A DNA stretch of 38,446 nt from Chloroflexota bacterium (GTDB lineage Bacteria; Chloroflexota; Anaerolineae; B4-G1). Positions 9,158 through 17,494 of the stretch are shown piece by piece (positions within the stretch are counted from its first letter, which is position 1; each line of letters opens with the position of its first letter). Both the position numbers and the translations under genes were made by a program. Location: positions 1 through 38,446 of the forward strand of contig JAAEPW010000207.1 of the NCBI GenBank assembly GCA_024232355.1. The letters run 5' to 3'. Below the pieces are notes generated by a model. It ran no database searches, had not been told where the DNA came from, and saw only the letters and a program-made list of their open reading frames with translations.

Positions 9158-9209
9158 TTGGAAGGTTTTTGGAAGGTCAGAGACCCATTTTGTAAGGCGG
9201 TTGGAAGGT
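9158..9209 (+). promoter_or_regulatory. Two pairs of 11-bp-phased direct repeats, probable OmpR-type operators
   Basis: TTGGAAGGT occurs at 9158-9166, 9169-9177 and 9201-9209, and the variant TTGTAAGGC (7 of 9) at 9190-9198. Start-to-start distances are 11, 21 and 11, giving two pairs exactly 32 bp (three helical turns) apart. PhoB/OmpR dimers bind such 11-bp direct repeats. The last repeat ends 8 bases before a TATAAT and replaces a recognisable -35, as at activator-dependent pho-box promoters. Confidence 0.6.
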
Positions 9210-9217
9210 CGAGGGAG

Positions 9218-9223
9218 TATAAT
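9218..9223 (+). promoter_or_regulatory. -10 box of the pseudo-receiver/parA operon
   Basis: A perfect TATAAT about 95 bases before the ATG at 9319. No -35 hexamer stands at 16-18 bases; the direct repeats occupy that place, suggesting activation by a bound regulator. Confidence 0.6.
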
Positions 9224-9318
9224 ATAGATAGTCGGCAACGCATAATTGGCATAGACCACACTAGATTCCGTCAAACTGTGGTTCAGCTAGAACAATAGAC
9301 ATTGTAGAGGAAAGAGTA

Positions 9319-9705
9319 ATGAATAATGTGACTGTAGGTCTGACAAGAAAAAAAGTCCTCGTCCTCAGTGATAATGAAGGTTTGTCCAGGGCAATCGAGT
9401 TAAATCTGAACAGCCGCCTAGAAGTGAAAATCATCAAATTTGCGCCAAGGTCACCGGAGAAATGGAAAACTCAGACCGAGGTGGACGATTTCGACTTGAT
9501 CGTGCTGGCCATGAGTTCGCCGAGCAGCGAACCGGTCGTGGCGCTGGCCAGAGCATCACTGACCAGACAAATCGGACGCACTCCTTTACTCATCATCTCG
9601 GATAGACCCTTCAATTCGGAACCAGAACATCAGATCACCCACCTGAACTTTCCTTTTGACATTGACAAACTTTGCAACCAAGTCGATGAAATCTTGCAAA
9701 CCTAA
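9319..9705 (+). CDS. Degenerate receiver-like protein (pseudo-receiver)
   Basis: A 128-aa single-domain protein with the size and strand pattern of a CheY-like receiver: KKVLVLSDNEGLSRAIELNL at the start, DFDLIVLAMSSP where the phospho-acceptor loop should be, TPLLIISD at strand 4 and NFPFDIDKL where the K-P loop normally lies. The phospho-acceptor Asp is replaced in the LAMSSP loop, only one residue of the acidic pair remains, and the conserved Lys is absent. Phosphotransfer is therefore unlikely. It is the first gene of the parA-cheW operon, 29 bases before parA, so it may be a structural partner of that system. The receiver assignment rests on pattern, not a search. Confidence 0.6.
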   Translation: MNNVTVGLTRKKVLVLSDNEGLSRAIELNLNSRLEVKIIKFAPRSPEKWKTQTEVDDFDLIVLAMSSPSSEPVVALARASLTRQIGRTPLLIISDRPFNSEPEHQITHLNFPFDIDKLCNQVDEILQT

Positions 9706-9734
9706 AATGTACAGAACAGGAAAAGAGTATAAAA

Positions 9735-10538
9735 ATGTCTCATATAGTCGCCATTAGCAATAACAAAGGTGGCGTAGCCAAGACCACCACTTGCATCTCG
9801 TTGGGTGCTTGTCTGGCTGAGTTGGGCCACCGAACATTGATCGTGGATATGGATCCACAAGCCGACCTGACCCTGGCTGCTGGGTTGGACGCAGACGAGT
9901 TGGAATGGTCATTGGCAGACCTGCTGGAACCAGATCGCAATCCCACGTCGGCGGACGTGAAGAGAGCCATTCAGCCCACACAAGTAGAGGCACTGGACAT
10001 CCTGCCCACCGATCCGCGCATGGCGGGCGTCGAGCGTCTTTTGTACGAACACAATGGGTATGAAACCATCCTGGCACGAATGCTAGCGCCGTGGCACGAT
10101 GAATACGAGTACATACTGTTGGACTGTGCGCCGTCGTTGGGCGGGATCACGCTGACGGCCTTGACCGCTGCCCGATGGGTGCTCATTCCTGTGCAGTGCG
10201 AATATTTTGCCGCGCGCCGAATGCGTCGCCTGCTCGAAGCCGTCACCATTGTGCGCAAACGCACCAATCCCCATCTGACTTGTTACCTGGTGGCGACCAT
10301 GTATGACAAGCGTAATCGCATTTGCCAAGGTGTGCTGCAACAACTCCGGTGGCACTTTCCCACCCAATTGCTAGACACCGTCATTGGCGTGGACACGCGT
10401 CTGCGCGAAAGTCCGGCAACGGGCGAGCCGATCACACTCTATGCGCCTCGCACCCGGGCCAGCCAGCAGTATCGTCAATTGGCGCGCGAGTTCCTGGCGA
10501 AATTAGAAAATACTTTGAGGGCGGCCCAAGGAGACTGA
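9735..10538 (+). CDS. ParA/MinD-family ATPase of the chemosensory cluster (ParC/PpfA-like)
   Basis: A 267-aa ParA ATPase. The deviant Walker A motif KGGVAKTT is near residues 11-18, Walker A' is DMDPQADL and Walker B is YILLDCAPSLGG. No DNA-binding N-terminal extension is present, as in small ParA proteins of the MipZ/PpfA/ParC type. The next gene starts one base after the stop (TGA-T-ATG) and encodes a CheW-domain protein with a ParB-like N-terminus. ParA proteins in chemotaxis loci (Rhodobacter PpfA, Vibrio ParC) place and segregate receptor arrays in the cell; that is the favoured role here. A chromosome or plasmid ParA is less likely, since no ParB/parS-type gene accompanies it. Confidence 0.88.
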   Translation: MSHIVAISNNKGGVAKTTTCISLGACLAELGHRTLIVDMDPQADLTLAAGLDADELEWSLADLLEPDRNPTSADVKRAIQPTQVEALDILPTDPRMAGVERLLYEHNGYETILARMLAPWHDEYEYILLDCAPSLGGITLTALTAARWVLIPVQCEYFAARRMRRLLEAVTIVRKRTNPHLTCYLVATMYDKRNRICQGVLQQLRWHFPTQLLDTVIGVDTRLRESPATGEPITLYAPRTRASQQYRQLAREFLAKLENTLRAAQGD

Positions 10539-10539
10539 T

Positions 10540-11334
10540 ATGAGTCGAAAAAACAAGTTGGAGGCAGGACTTGCAGGTCTGTTTTCGACACCCAAGTCGG
10601 ACAAGGCAAATATGCCCATACCCGACCCCAGCGAACCAGAAACAAATGACTCTGATCTGGATCAGCCAGAGATGGCCGAGTCGATCGTAGAGCAACTAGT
10701 CCCCTCCGTCGTGGTAGAAGAGATCGAGCAGGCTGAGGAGATTACGCTGCAAGAGCCTCCGGCGGAGGAACATTCGACAGCGCCTGCTCCCCACTCTGAT
10801 ACACCTCCAGCGGCGCCATCTCCCCGCCCAGACACGCCTCTGCCCATTCCCGAGAGTCCCGTCGATATGGACGGAGTTGAGAAACAACTGGTGGTGTTTA
10901 CCCTAGACGGCGAAGATTATGGCCTAGACATTAGCCGGGTGGAGAGCATCATCAAGCTGCAAGCAATCACCGCTGTGCCCCGAGCGCAGGATTTTATCGA
11001 GGGCATCACCAACCTGCGGGGCGCAGTTCTACCGGTAGTTGATCTACGCAAGCGATTCGGTATGCCGACAAGAGAAAATAAAGACAACCGCATCGTCGTC
11101 GTCGAGATGGGAATTAACACCATCGGGATGATCGTAGACACGGTGACAGAGGTATTGCGCGTACCACAGAGAAACATTGCCCCACCCTCACCGGTGGTCA
11201 CCACAATTGATTCGAACTATATTACCGGTATCGCCAAGGTGGATGATGGCCCCGATGCACCGGGTCGCCTCGTCGTCCTGCTCGACCTGGACCAGTTGCT
11301 CAGTACTGAAGAGATGACCGATTCACTGAACTAG
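10540..11334 (+). CDS. CheW-domain protein with acidic/Pro linker and ParB-like N-terminus (ParP/TlpT-like partner)
   Basis: A 264-aa protein in three parts. Residues 2-16 (SRKNKLEAGLAGLFS) are basic and Leu/Gly-rich, like the N-terminal peptide of ParB proteins that stimulates ParA ATPase activity. Residues about 17-110 are a low-complexity Pro/Glu linker. Residues about 112-260 form a full CheW domain (KQLVVFTLDGEDYGLDI, FIEGITNLRGAVLPVVDLRKRFG). This layout recalls Vibrio ParP, which links ParC to the array through a CheW-like domain, and TlpT, whose N-terminus acts on PpfA. It probably tethers the upstream ParA to the receptor-CheA lattice. The CheW domain is closely related to the free CheW at 14752-15276. 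Confidence 0.85.
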   Translation: MSRKNKLEAGLAGLFSTPKSDKANMPIPDPSEPETNDSDLDQPEMAESIVEQLVPSVVVEEIEQAEEITLQEPPAEEHSTAPAPHSDTPPAAPSPRPDTPLPIPESPVDMDGVEKQLVVFTLDGEDYGLDISRVESIIKLQAITAVPRAQDFIEGITNLRGAVLPVVDLRKRFGMPTRENKDNRIVVVEMGINTIGMIVDTVTEVLRVPQRNIAPPSPVVTTIDSNYITGIAKVDDGPDAPGRLVVLLDLDQLLSTEEMTDSLN

Positions 11335-11344
11335 GGAGGCTATG

Positions 11345-11893
11345 ATGGAAATCAAGGGTGTATCGGTAAAAGCTGCACCTGAATTTGTCCGCCAGCGCTT
11401 TGGATCGAGATATGATGAGTGGTTTAATTCATTATCTGAATCATCTAGGGATGTGGTCAAGAACGCGTTCGCTTCCAACTGGTACCCGCTTTACGAGGCC
11501 GTGATCGAGCCGACGAAAAAAGTGTGCGATATATTCTTCGGCGGCAGCGAACAAGGCGCTTGGGAAGTGGGGCGGACCAGTGCCGACCAAGCCCTAAAAG
11601 GCGTGTACAAAATCTTTGTCAAGGTTGGTTCACCTGGATTCATCATCAGCCGGGCTAGCAGGATCTTTGGCAATATGCTCAAGCCGGGTGAGATGACAGT
11701 AATTGAGAGTTCTCCGAACAAGGCCGTGATGCACATGCAATTGCCCGAATCAGACCGACTGTTGGAGCTTCGTATGGCCGGTTGGATGCAACAAGCGCTC
11801 GTGATCAGTGGGTGCAAGGACCCAAAGTTTGCGGTCACCCAGTCCATTGCAAAAGGCGACCCGATCACTGAATTCGTCGCCACGTGGAAGTAA
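11345..11893 (+). CDS. Uncharacterised protein of the chemosensory cluster
   Basis: A 182-aa soluble protein, without signal peptide or membrane segment, that I cannot name. Landmarks are FASNWYPLYEAV, a Gly-Arg helix (EVGRTSADQALKGVY), LKPGEMTVIESSPNKAVMHM and a C-terminal RMAGWMQQALVISGC followed by KGDPITEFVATW. Length and these pieces faintly recall the DUF2378/TIGR02265 proteins of myxobacteria and small ligand-binding folds with a similar ending; this is low-confidence recall. ATGs stand at 11342 and 11345; GGGAGG at 11334-11339 fits the second better. It lies between cheW and the MCP gene, so a sensory or array-accessory role is plausible. Confidence 0.65.
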   Translation: MEIKGVSVKAAPEFVRQRFGSRYDEWFNSLSESSRDVVKNAFASNWYPLYEAVIEPTKKVCDIFFGGSEQGAWEVGRTSADQALKGVYKIFVKVGSPGFIISRASRIFGNMLKPGEMTVIESSPNKAVMHMQLPESDRLLELRMAGWMQQALVISGCKDPKFAVTQSIAKGDPITEFVATWK

Positions 11894-12016
11894 CCGCATC
11901 CTGCCGAGAAGGGCGGAAAATAGGGAGAAAAGGTATGAAAAACACGCAGTCTGTAACGCATTTTCCATTCCAATAGCAAGCGCACAAGCGCACCCAACAG
12001 AGTAAAGGAGAATAAA

Positions 12017-14095
12017 ATGTTCAGGCGGTTTAACAATCTCAAGATACGAAACAAGCTCATCATGGGTTTTTTGATCGTGATTTTGATCGGTGTCGCAGGG
12101 CTCGGCTGGAGTATCCTCAGCATATCGCAGATAGATGCTGAGATACAGGATGTTGTCAGGGAAGCCAAAGAATTGATCGGCTTGGAAGAAGTTCAAGTTG
12201 ATCTTTTGGAGCAGGAGGTGGCGGAACTAGAGTTCCTGCTGACCGGCGATGAGGAATATCTGGAAAGACACCAACGGTATGAAACGCTCACTGAGCAGGC
12301 CCTCGATGAGGCTCTGAACCTGGAGATCCACGAACAGGGCCGAGAGACCATTCGAACCCTAATGGAGGAGAAGGATCAATACAAAGAGTCATTTGCCGAG
12401 GTGGTAGCTCTTTACAATGAAGGCAGGGTGGAGGAAGCGATCCAGCACTCTTTGGACGTGTCCGACTTGAAGGTCGAACGCGTGCACGAGCAGGTCGAGG
12501 AGATGATCTCTGAGGGTCGGCATTTGATGGAGGAAGCAGTCCTCCAGGCCGATCAGCAAGCTCAGACGGCGACCCTCGTAGCCTACGTCAGTATGGGGGT
12601 CTGTCTGGTGCTTGGCGTGGCGATCGGTTTCTTCCTATCTACGTCTATCGCCAATGCTGTGAATCAGATGCTCTGGGTCTCGAAGCAAATTGCCGGGGGC
12701 AACGTTCAGGTTTCGATTGATGTCGAACAGAAAGATGAAGTAGGACAATTGGCGGACGTTTTCCGGCAGATGATTGTTTACCTGCAGGCGATGAGTAGTG
12801 CGGCCGATCGCCTGGCCCAGGGTGACCTGACAGCCGAGATCACACCTCAATCGAACAAGGATATGCTGGGGAACGCTTTTGCACAAATGACGGCCAACCT
12901 GCGTGCTCTTGTCGGGCAGGTGACCAACAGTGCCAACAACGTCGGTGCGGCTTCTACACAACTCACCGCCTCCGCTGTCCAGTCAGCGGAGGCGGCCAAC
13001 CAGGCGGCCGCCACCATCCAGCAGGTGGCCCAGGGCACCGCCCAGCAGACGCAAAGCGTGACCCAAGCCACCACTACGGTCGAGCAAGTGTCCAGAGCGA
13101 TCGAGGGCGTGGCCCGAGGCGCGCAGGAGCAGGCGGCTGCCGTCGGTCGCTCCGCCCAGATCACGGCCAACATCTCGTCCGCTGTCCAGCAAGTGGCTGT
13201 CAATGCCCAGTCCGGAGCCCAGAGCGCGGCACAGACCGCTATGGCCGCCCGTAATGGTTCCGAGACGGTTGCCAAGACGATCAAGGGTATGGAAAGTATC
13301 AAGGCCAGCACCGATCTCGTGGCTCAACGAGTGCGAGAGATGGGACAGCGCTCGGAGCAGATCGGTGATATCGTCGAGACGATCGACGATATTGCTTCAC
13401 AGACGAATCTGCTGGCGCTCAACGCCGCCATCGAGGCCGCGCGCGCCGGAGAGCACGGCAAGGGCTTTGCGGTGGTGGCCGACGAGGTACGCAAACTGGC
13501 CGAAAACTCTGCCATAGCTACCAAAGAGATTTCGGTGTTGATCAAGACCATCCAGCAAACCATCGGCGAAGCGGTACAGGCAATGGACGCGGGGGCAGCC
13601 GAGGTCGAATCCGGCCTGGGGCAGGCAGCCGAGGCTGGACAGGTGTTGGACTCGATCCTGACCGCCGCTGAAGAGGTCAACCACCAAGTAGAGGAAATCG
13701 CCGCCGCCGCCCAGCAGATGGATGCCTCGACGAACGAATTGGTGGGCGCGATGGACTCTGTCTCTGCGGTCGTGGAAGAGAACACCGCATCCACTGAAGA
13801 GATGGCGGCCGGGGCGGGCGAGGTGTCACAGGCAGTAGAGAACATTGCCGCCATATCGGAGGAAAACAGCGCGGCATCTGAGGAAGTAAGTGCCACTATA
13901 GAAGAGGTGAGTGCGCAGGTAGAAGAGGTCACCGCCTCAGCCCAGTCGCTAAGTGCAATGGCAGAAGGGCTAACGGTCGCCGTCGCGCAGTTCAAGCTGA
14001 GAAGGGGCGAATCAATACAAGCATCCCAGATTCTATCACCAGCCATGCCCACTGGAGATGATGGTCACGATTACGAGTGGATGCATGAAACGTGA
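12017..14095 (+). CDS. Methyl-accepting chemotaxis protein
   Basis: A 692-aa transmembrane receptor and the only complete MCP here. TM1 is about residues 15-35, followed by an acidic helical extracellular region (about 36-188) of four-helix-bundle/CHASE3 type. TM2 is about 190-210, then HAMP and a second HAMP-like segment (about 212-300). The long cytoplasmic coiled coil has its CheA/CheW-binding tip near 455-490 ([25 protein letters not shown]). Glu/Gln/Ala-rich heptads on either side would hold methylation sites for CheR and CheB. The terminus EYWMHET-like tail (DYEWMHET) is acidic and lacks the NWETF pentapeptide. The ligand is unknown. Confidence 0.95.
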   Translation: MFRRFNNLKIRNKLIMGFLIVILIGVAGLGWSILSISQIDAEIQDVVREAKELIGLEEVQVDLLEQEVAELEFLLTGDEEYLERHQRYETLTEQALDEALNLEIHEQGRETIRTLMEEKDQYKESFAEVVALYNEGRVEEAIQHSLDVSDLKVERVHEQVEEMISEGRHLMEEAVLQADQQAQTATLVAYVSMGVCLVLGVAIGFFLSTSIANAVNQMLWVSKQIAGGNVQVSIDVEQKDEVGQLADVFRQMIVYLQAMSSAADRLAQGDLTAEITPQSNKDMLGNAFAQMTANLRALVGQVTNSANNVGAASTQLTASAVQSAEAANQAAATIQQVAQGTAQQTQSVTQATTTVEQVSRAIEGVARGAQEQAAAVGRSAQITANISSAVQQVAVNAQSGAQSAAQTAMAARNGSETVAKTIKGMESIKASTDLVAQRVREMGQRSEQIGDIVETIDDIASQTNLLALNAAIEAARAGEHGKGFAVVADEVRKLAENSAIATKEISVLIKTIQQTIGEAVQAMDAGAAEVESGLGQAAEAGQVLDSILTAAEEVNHQVEEIAAAAQQMDASTNELVGAMDSVSAVVEENTASTEEMAAGAGEVSQAVENIAAISEENSAASEEVSATIEEVSAQVEEVTASAQSLSAMAEGLTVAVAQFKLRRGESIQASQILSPAMPTGDDGHDYEWMHET

Positions 14096-14174
14096 GACCG
14101 ATTTGAACGTTGGATGACAATTTGCCTCAGCGTGCAAACAATTGCGGGGTTTTGGGAGCAAGAAGGAGGCCAGG

Positions 14175-14711
14175 ATGATTCAATTGAGCATTCGAACTAA
14201 ACTAATGGTGGTAGGAGTTGGCAGCATACTGATCGTTAGTTTTGCCTTGGTAACTATTGGGGCGTGGCAAAGCGACGTTTTCAGTACCCATGCCCATGAG
14301 AAAGTGGACAATTTCATCGCCACTGGCGCACATGAGGATGATTTCCGGAAATTGAGGGATCGATTGCAGGCGGGCCGCACACAGATGCTCAACATGCTCA
14401 TTGTCACTGGGCTTGTCGTCGTTATGCTGATGGGAGTGATTTCCTGGCTTTTTGCTCGCTCCATCGCCGAGCCGTTGGGTGTTGTGACTCGAGCCGCCAT
14501 CGAAATGGCCGAGGATGATTTGCCCCGGTTGAGCGAGGGAATCCAAGCTGTGGCCAAAGGAGATCTAACAACCTCTCTACCCCATCTCGAATTGGAGATA
14601 AATTTGGCCCAAGTTCATTCCGGCGACGAACTGGAAGACATAGCCCAGGCTTTTAACAAGATGAATATCGCTTTGGGAATGACAGCATGGCGTGTAAAAT
14701 ACGGGGTGTAA
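14175..14711 (+). CDS. HAMP-only membrane protein, probable truncated receptor
   Basis: A 178-aa protein with AAGGAGG at 14163-14169 before the ATG at 14175. It has TM1 (about 9-30), a short extracellular piece of about 50 residues, TM2 (about 70-90) and a HAMP-type segment starting ARSIAEPLGVVTRAA, with a second HAMP-like part ending DELEDIAQAFNKMN. It then stops without any kinase, cyclase or MCP signalling domain. The start of the sensor segment looks like an MCP Cache-type N-terminus joined straight to the pre-TM2 helix, so a large in-frame deletion plus loss of the signalling domain is likely. It may be a decaying MCP paralogue or a modulator that pairs with the neighbouring receptor. 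Confidence 0.7.
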   Translation: MIQLSIRTKLMVVGVGSILIVSFALVTIGAWQSDVFSTHAHEKVDNFIATGAHEDDFRKLRDRLQAGRTQMLNMLIVTGLVVVMLMGVISWLFARSIAEPLGVVTRAAIEMAEDDLPRLSEGIQAVAKGDLTTSLPHLELEINLAQVHSGDELEDIAQAFNKMNIALGMTAWRVKYGV

Positions 14712-14751
14712 TTCACGCCCTCACGACGAGTTTTGAACAAGGAGTGTAGAG

Positions 14752-15276
14752 ATGGAAAAAGAACAACAACTAGTTGTCTTTACTCTAGCTAACGAAGATT
14801 ATGGTGTAGACATTGCCGCTGTGGATGGCATCGTCAAGATGCAAGAGATCACGTCTGTGCCTCATGCCCCCAGCTTTGTCGAGGGTATTACCAATCTGCG
14901 TGGCGAGGTGCTGCCAGTGATTGATCTGCGCAAGCGGTTTGGACTAGTGCAAAAAGAGATCAGCAAGGACACCCGCATCGTCAATGTTGACGTGGATGGC
15001 ACCAAGATAGGAATGGTAGTGGATGCGGTGAGCGAGGTGCTACGCGTGTCGGAAAAAGATATTGAACCCCCTTCCCCTATCGTCACCACGGGAGCCGGCG
15101 ACACGGCTTTGTCTACAAGCGCTCGCAACGACTTTATCACTGGTATCGCCAAGGTAGATGATGACCCAGACGCTCCTGGGCGACTAGTTATTCTATTGGA
15201 TCTGGCCAAAGTGCTCGACACCAAGGAGCAAGCTGAGTTGAAAACCCTTCGACAAGCTCAAGATGGGCCAGTATAA
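14752..15276 (+). CDS. cheW: CheW adaptor protein
   Basis: A 174-aa CheW that links MCP tips to CheA. The single domain spans most of the protein: QLVVFTLANEDYGVDI, FVEGITNLRGEVLPVIDLRKRFG and GIAKVDDDPDAPGRLVILLDL. It is a paralogue of the CheW part of the 10540-11334 protein but has no linker. The last residues (TLRQAQDGPV) are encoded by CCTTCGACAAGCTCAAG (15246-15262), nearly the reverse complement of part of the intergenic repeat at 4099-4116, so the C-terminal tail seems to come from a repeat. AAGGAGTG precedes the ATG. Confidence 0.93.
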   Translation: MEKEQQLVVFTLANEDYGVDIAAVDGIVKMQEITSVPHAPSFVEGITNLRGEVLPVIDLRKRFGLVQKEISKDTRIVNVDVDGTKIGMVVDAVSEVLRVSEKDIEPPSPIVTTGAGDTALSTSARNDFITGIAKVDDDPDAPGRLVILLDLAKVLDTKEQAELKTLRQAQDGPV

Positions 15277-15437
15277 CAAATTCGAGATGGTACCCTGATA
15301 TCAGAGTAGAAAGGTGAAACGGGGCGGGGAACGGCAGATTCTTTCGCAGGCTGTGCTACAGGAATAAAAATTGCAAACTGGAACATGATCTGGAAAAGAA
15401 CAAGTTAATTTCACACTCAAATACAGGGGGATAAAAA

Positions 15438-17345
15438 ATGGCTATTGATCGCACGATAAAAATATTATTGGTCGAAGATTCCACGTTCGTCCGCAAGGCG
15501 TCCCGGAGGAACTTGAACGACTTGGGCTTTGAGAACGTCATCGAAGCTATAGATGGAAACGACGCCATCAAAAAACTCTTGGAAGAACCCGATTTAAGGC
15601 TAATCATCAGTGACTGGGTCATGCCCCATATGGATGGGTACGAATTTCTCGTGTGGGTACGGTCTAACAAGAGATTCAAAGACACACCCTTTATTATGGC
15701 CACTGCCCGGGGTGAAAAGAAGCATGTGACCAAAGCCACAGAGGCCGGTGTGACCGACTTTATCACCAAGCCTTTTGTAGCCAGCGAAGTAGAAGCATTG
15801 ATTGAAGGAATATTTACCGTGAACGAGCCAGGTCAGGCCGCTCCAAAAACAACTCGCCGCCGTTTCACGCCCGAGGGCAAGCGTCTGCTCAGAGTAGCTC
15901 ACATTCAAATTACAGACCATTTGATTCTTGGCATATTAAAGCACATGCTCGCTACGGACAAGCTCAGTTCAGAGCGTTTTGAGTTGGAAACGGTCTGTAT
16001 GCCAAGTTGGAATCCCGTGCAAAAGGCTCTAGAGACGGGTGAGGTGGATGTGGCCTTTGTGCTGGCTCCTATCGCAATGGATCTCTTTAGCTTTGGCGTG
16101 CCTATCAAGCTGGTACTTTTTGCACACAAGAACGGCAGCATTTTCGTGCGAAAAAGAGACAGCAGCAATACGAAGGAGACTACCCAGTTCTTTAGGAACA
16201 AGACATTTTACATTCCTCATGAACTGTCTATTCACCATATGCTCTCCCACAAATTCTTGCGCGGACTCGGTTTGCGCCCGGGTTTTGAGGGCAGGGGAGA
16301 CTTTGACGTCTTTTTCGAAGTAGTACCTCCAGTCAAGATGCCCGAGTTTATGGCCGCAAACTCCGACGCCATCGGATTTTCAGTTGCCGAACCGTTGGGC
16401 ACACAGACTATTGCGGCAGGCAACGCCGACCTGTTGTTCCTTTCGGGTGAGATCTGGGAAAATCACCCATGCTGCGTGGTTGCTGTGCGAGATGAACTCG
16501 TCGAGCAAGATGCCGACGTCGTACAAGAGTTTGTCAACCTGCTGGTCGAGGCTGGTCAGTTCATCAACAATAGTCCAGAAACGGCTGCCTCGATGGGTGT
16601 TCCATTCCTGGATCCCGACGGAACGATGGGCTTGAAATCGGTGGTGCTTTGTGATGTGCTAAAAGAGACTCGGGGCATCAAAACAAACGACATGTTGCCC
16701 GTAGCCCAAGACCTGGATATAATACAGCAGTATATGGCCAACGAAATGGGCATTGGTACCCCGATCGACCTTGAAAGGTTTATAGATGCCCGGTTTGCCG
16801 AAATCGCTTGCCAGAATTTGATTCCTCAGCAATCGATCATGCATGATGTATCGCGAATTGTGAACAAAGTCATGGGACAGCAAGCGGGCAGCCGCATCTC
16901 AAAAACCAGATTGAATTTGGAAGGCAAATACCTCACTTTTGCCATGGGGGATGGAGAATATGGACTCGATGTGATGCACGTCAAAGAGATCATCGATATG
17001 AGACCCATCAGGCCCATTCCCCAGTCGGAGGAGTTTGTCAAAGGGATCATCAATCTGCGGGGAGAAGTGGTTCCGGTGATAGATTTCAGACTCAAGCTCG
17101 GAATGGGAGCGAGCGAGTACGATGAACGTGCCCGTATTATTGTTCTACAAATTTCAGGAGAAACAGAGACTCTACAGATGGGGATTGTCGTCGACTCGGT
17201 TTCTGATGTCATTGACATAAAGTCCAAAGAGATTGATGATACGCCCTCGCTTGTAACCAGCGTGGATACAAACTATATCCTCGGCGTGGCCAAAATAGAT
17301 GGCAGTATGAAAATGTTGCTCGATATGAAACAGTTGTTCCGGTGA
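15438..17345 (+). CDS. Receiver / NMT1-NrtA-like substrate-binding / CheW fusion protein
   Basis: A 635-aa cytoplasmic protein without signal peptide or membrane segment. Residues 6-123 are a complete receiver: E13-D14, phospho-acceptor D59 (IISDWVMPHMDG), Thr in MATAR and Lys in ITKPF. Residues about 145-460 read like a periplasmic-binding fold of the NMT1/NrtA/SsuA type (LRVAHIQITDHLILGIL, a GEVDVAFVLAPIAMDL hinge region, KTFYIPHELSIHHML, CCVVAVRDELVEQ). Residues about 485-635 are a CheW domain (YLTFAMGDGEYGLDVMHV, FVKGIINLRGEVVPVIDF). CheV joins CheW to a receiver, but in the opposite order and without a binding fold. The likely role is to let a cytoplasmic metabolite and phosphorylation both tune the CheA array. 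No transporter gene is nearby. Confidence 0.85.
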   Translation: MAIDRTIKILLVEDSTFVRKASRRNLNDLGFENVIEAIDGNDAIKKLLEEPDLRLIISDWVMPHMDGYEFLVWVRSNKRFKDTPFIMATARGEKKHVTKATEAGVTDFITKPFVASEVEALIEGIFTVNEPGQAAPKTTRRRFTPEGKRLLRVAHIQITDHLILGILKHMLATDKLSSERFELETVCMPSWNPVQKALETGEVDVAFVLAPIAMDLFSFGVPIKLVLFAHKNGSIFVRKRDSSNTKETTQFFRNKTFYIPHELSIHHMLSHKFLRGLGLRPGFEGRGDFDVFFEVVPPVKMPEFMAANSDAIGFSVAEPLGTQTIAAGNADLLFLSGEIWENHPCCVVAVRDELVEQDADVVQEFVNLLVEAGQFINNSPETAASMGVPFLDPDGTMGLKSVVLCDVLKETRGIKTNDMLPVAQDLDIIQQYMANEMGIGTPIDLERFIDARFAEIACQNLIPQQSIMHDVSRIVNKVMGQQAGSRISKTRLNLEGKYLTFAMGDGEYGLDVMHVKEIIDMRPIRPIPQSEEFVKGIINLRGEVVPVIDFRLKLGMGASEYDERARIIVLQISGETETLQMGIVVDSVSDVIDIKSKEIDDTPSLVTSVDTNYILGVAKIDGSMKMLLDMKQLFR

Positions 17346-17494
17346 GGGTAAGCAGAGGCATCCACATGCCAGGTCTCGGGTACTGATCTCGCAGAAAATA
17401 TAGGTCATGTTTTTGATGTGATAGTATCTACCACTGCAAACGCGGCCTACAAAGTTCTTTTCTGCACAAATCTCACAGCACGACGAAAGTGAAA

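Noticed and set aside
9158..9209. CRISPR-like repeat array
   Set aside because: Repeats are only 9 bp with gaps of 2-12 bases, far below CRISPR size; operator sites fit better.
9735..10538. Plasmid partition locus
   Set aside because: The ATPase is followed by a CheW-domain protein rather than ParB, no parS-like repeats or replication gene are seen, and it sits inside a chemosensory cluster.
11491..12168. 225-aa minus-strand frame spanning the gap before the MCP gene
   Set aside because: It is antisense to two well-supported genes with no motif or ribosome-binding site.
13324..14052. 242-aa minus-strand Ser/Ala-rich frame
   Set aside because: It is the antisense of the MCP heptad region; the low-complexity composition follows from that.
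17346..17494. Riboswitch before cheA
   Set aside because: Only a 5-bp hairpin (GGCAT/ATGCC) is visible and no known aptamer core could be matched.
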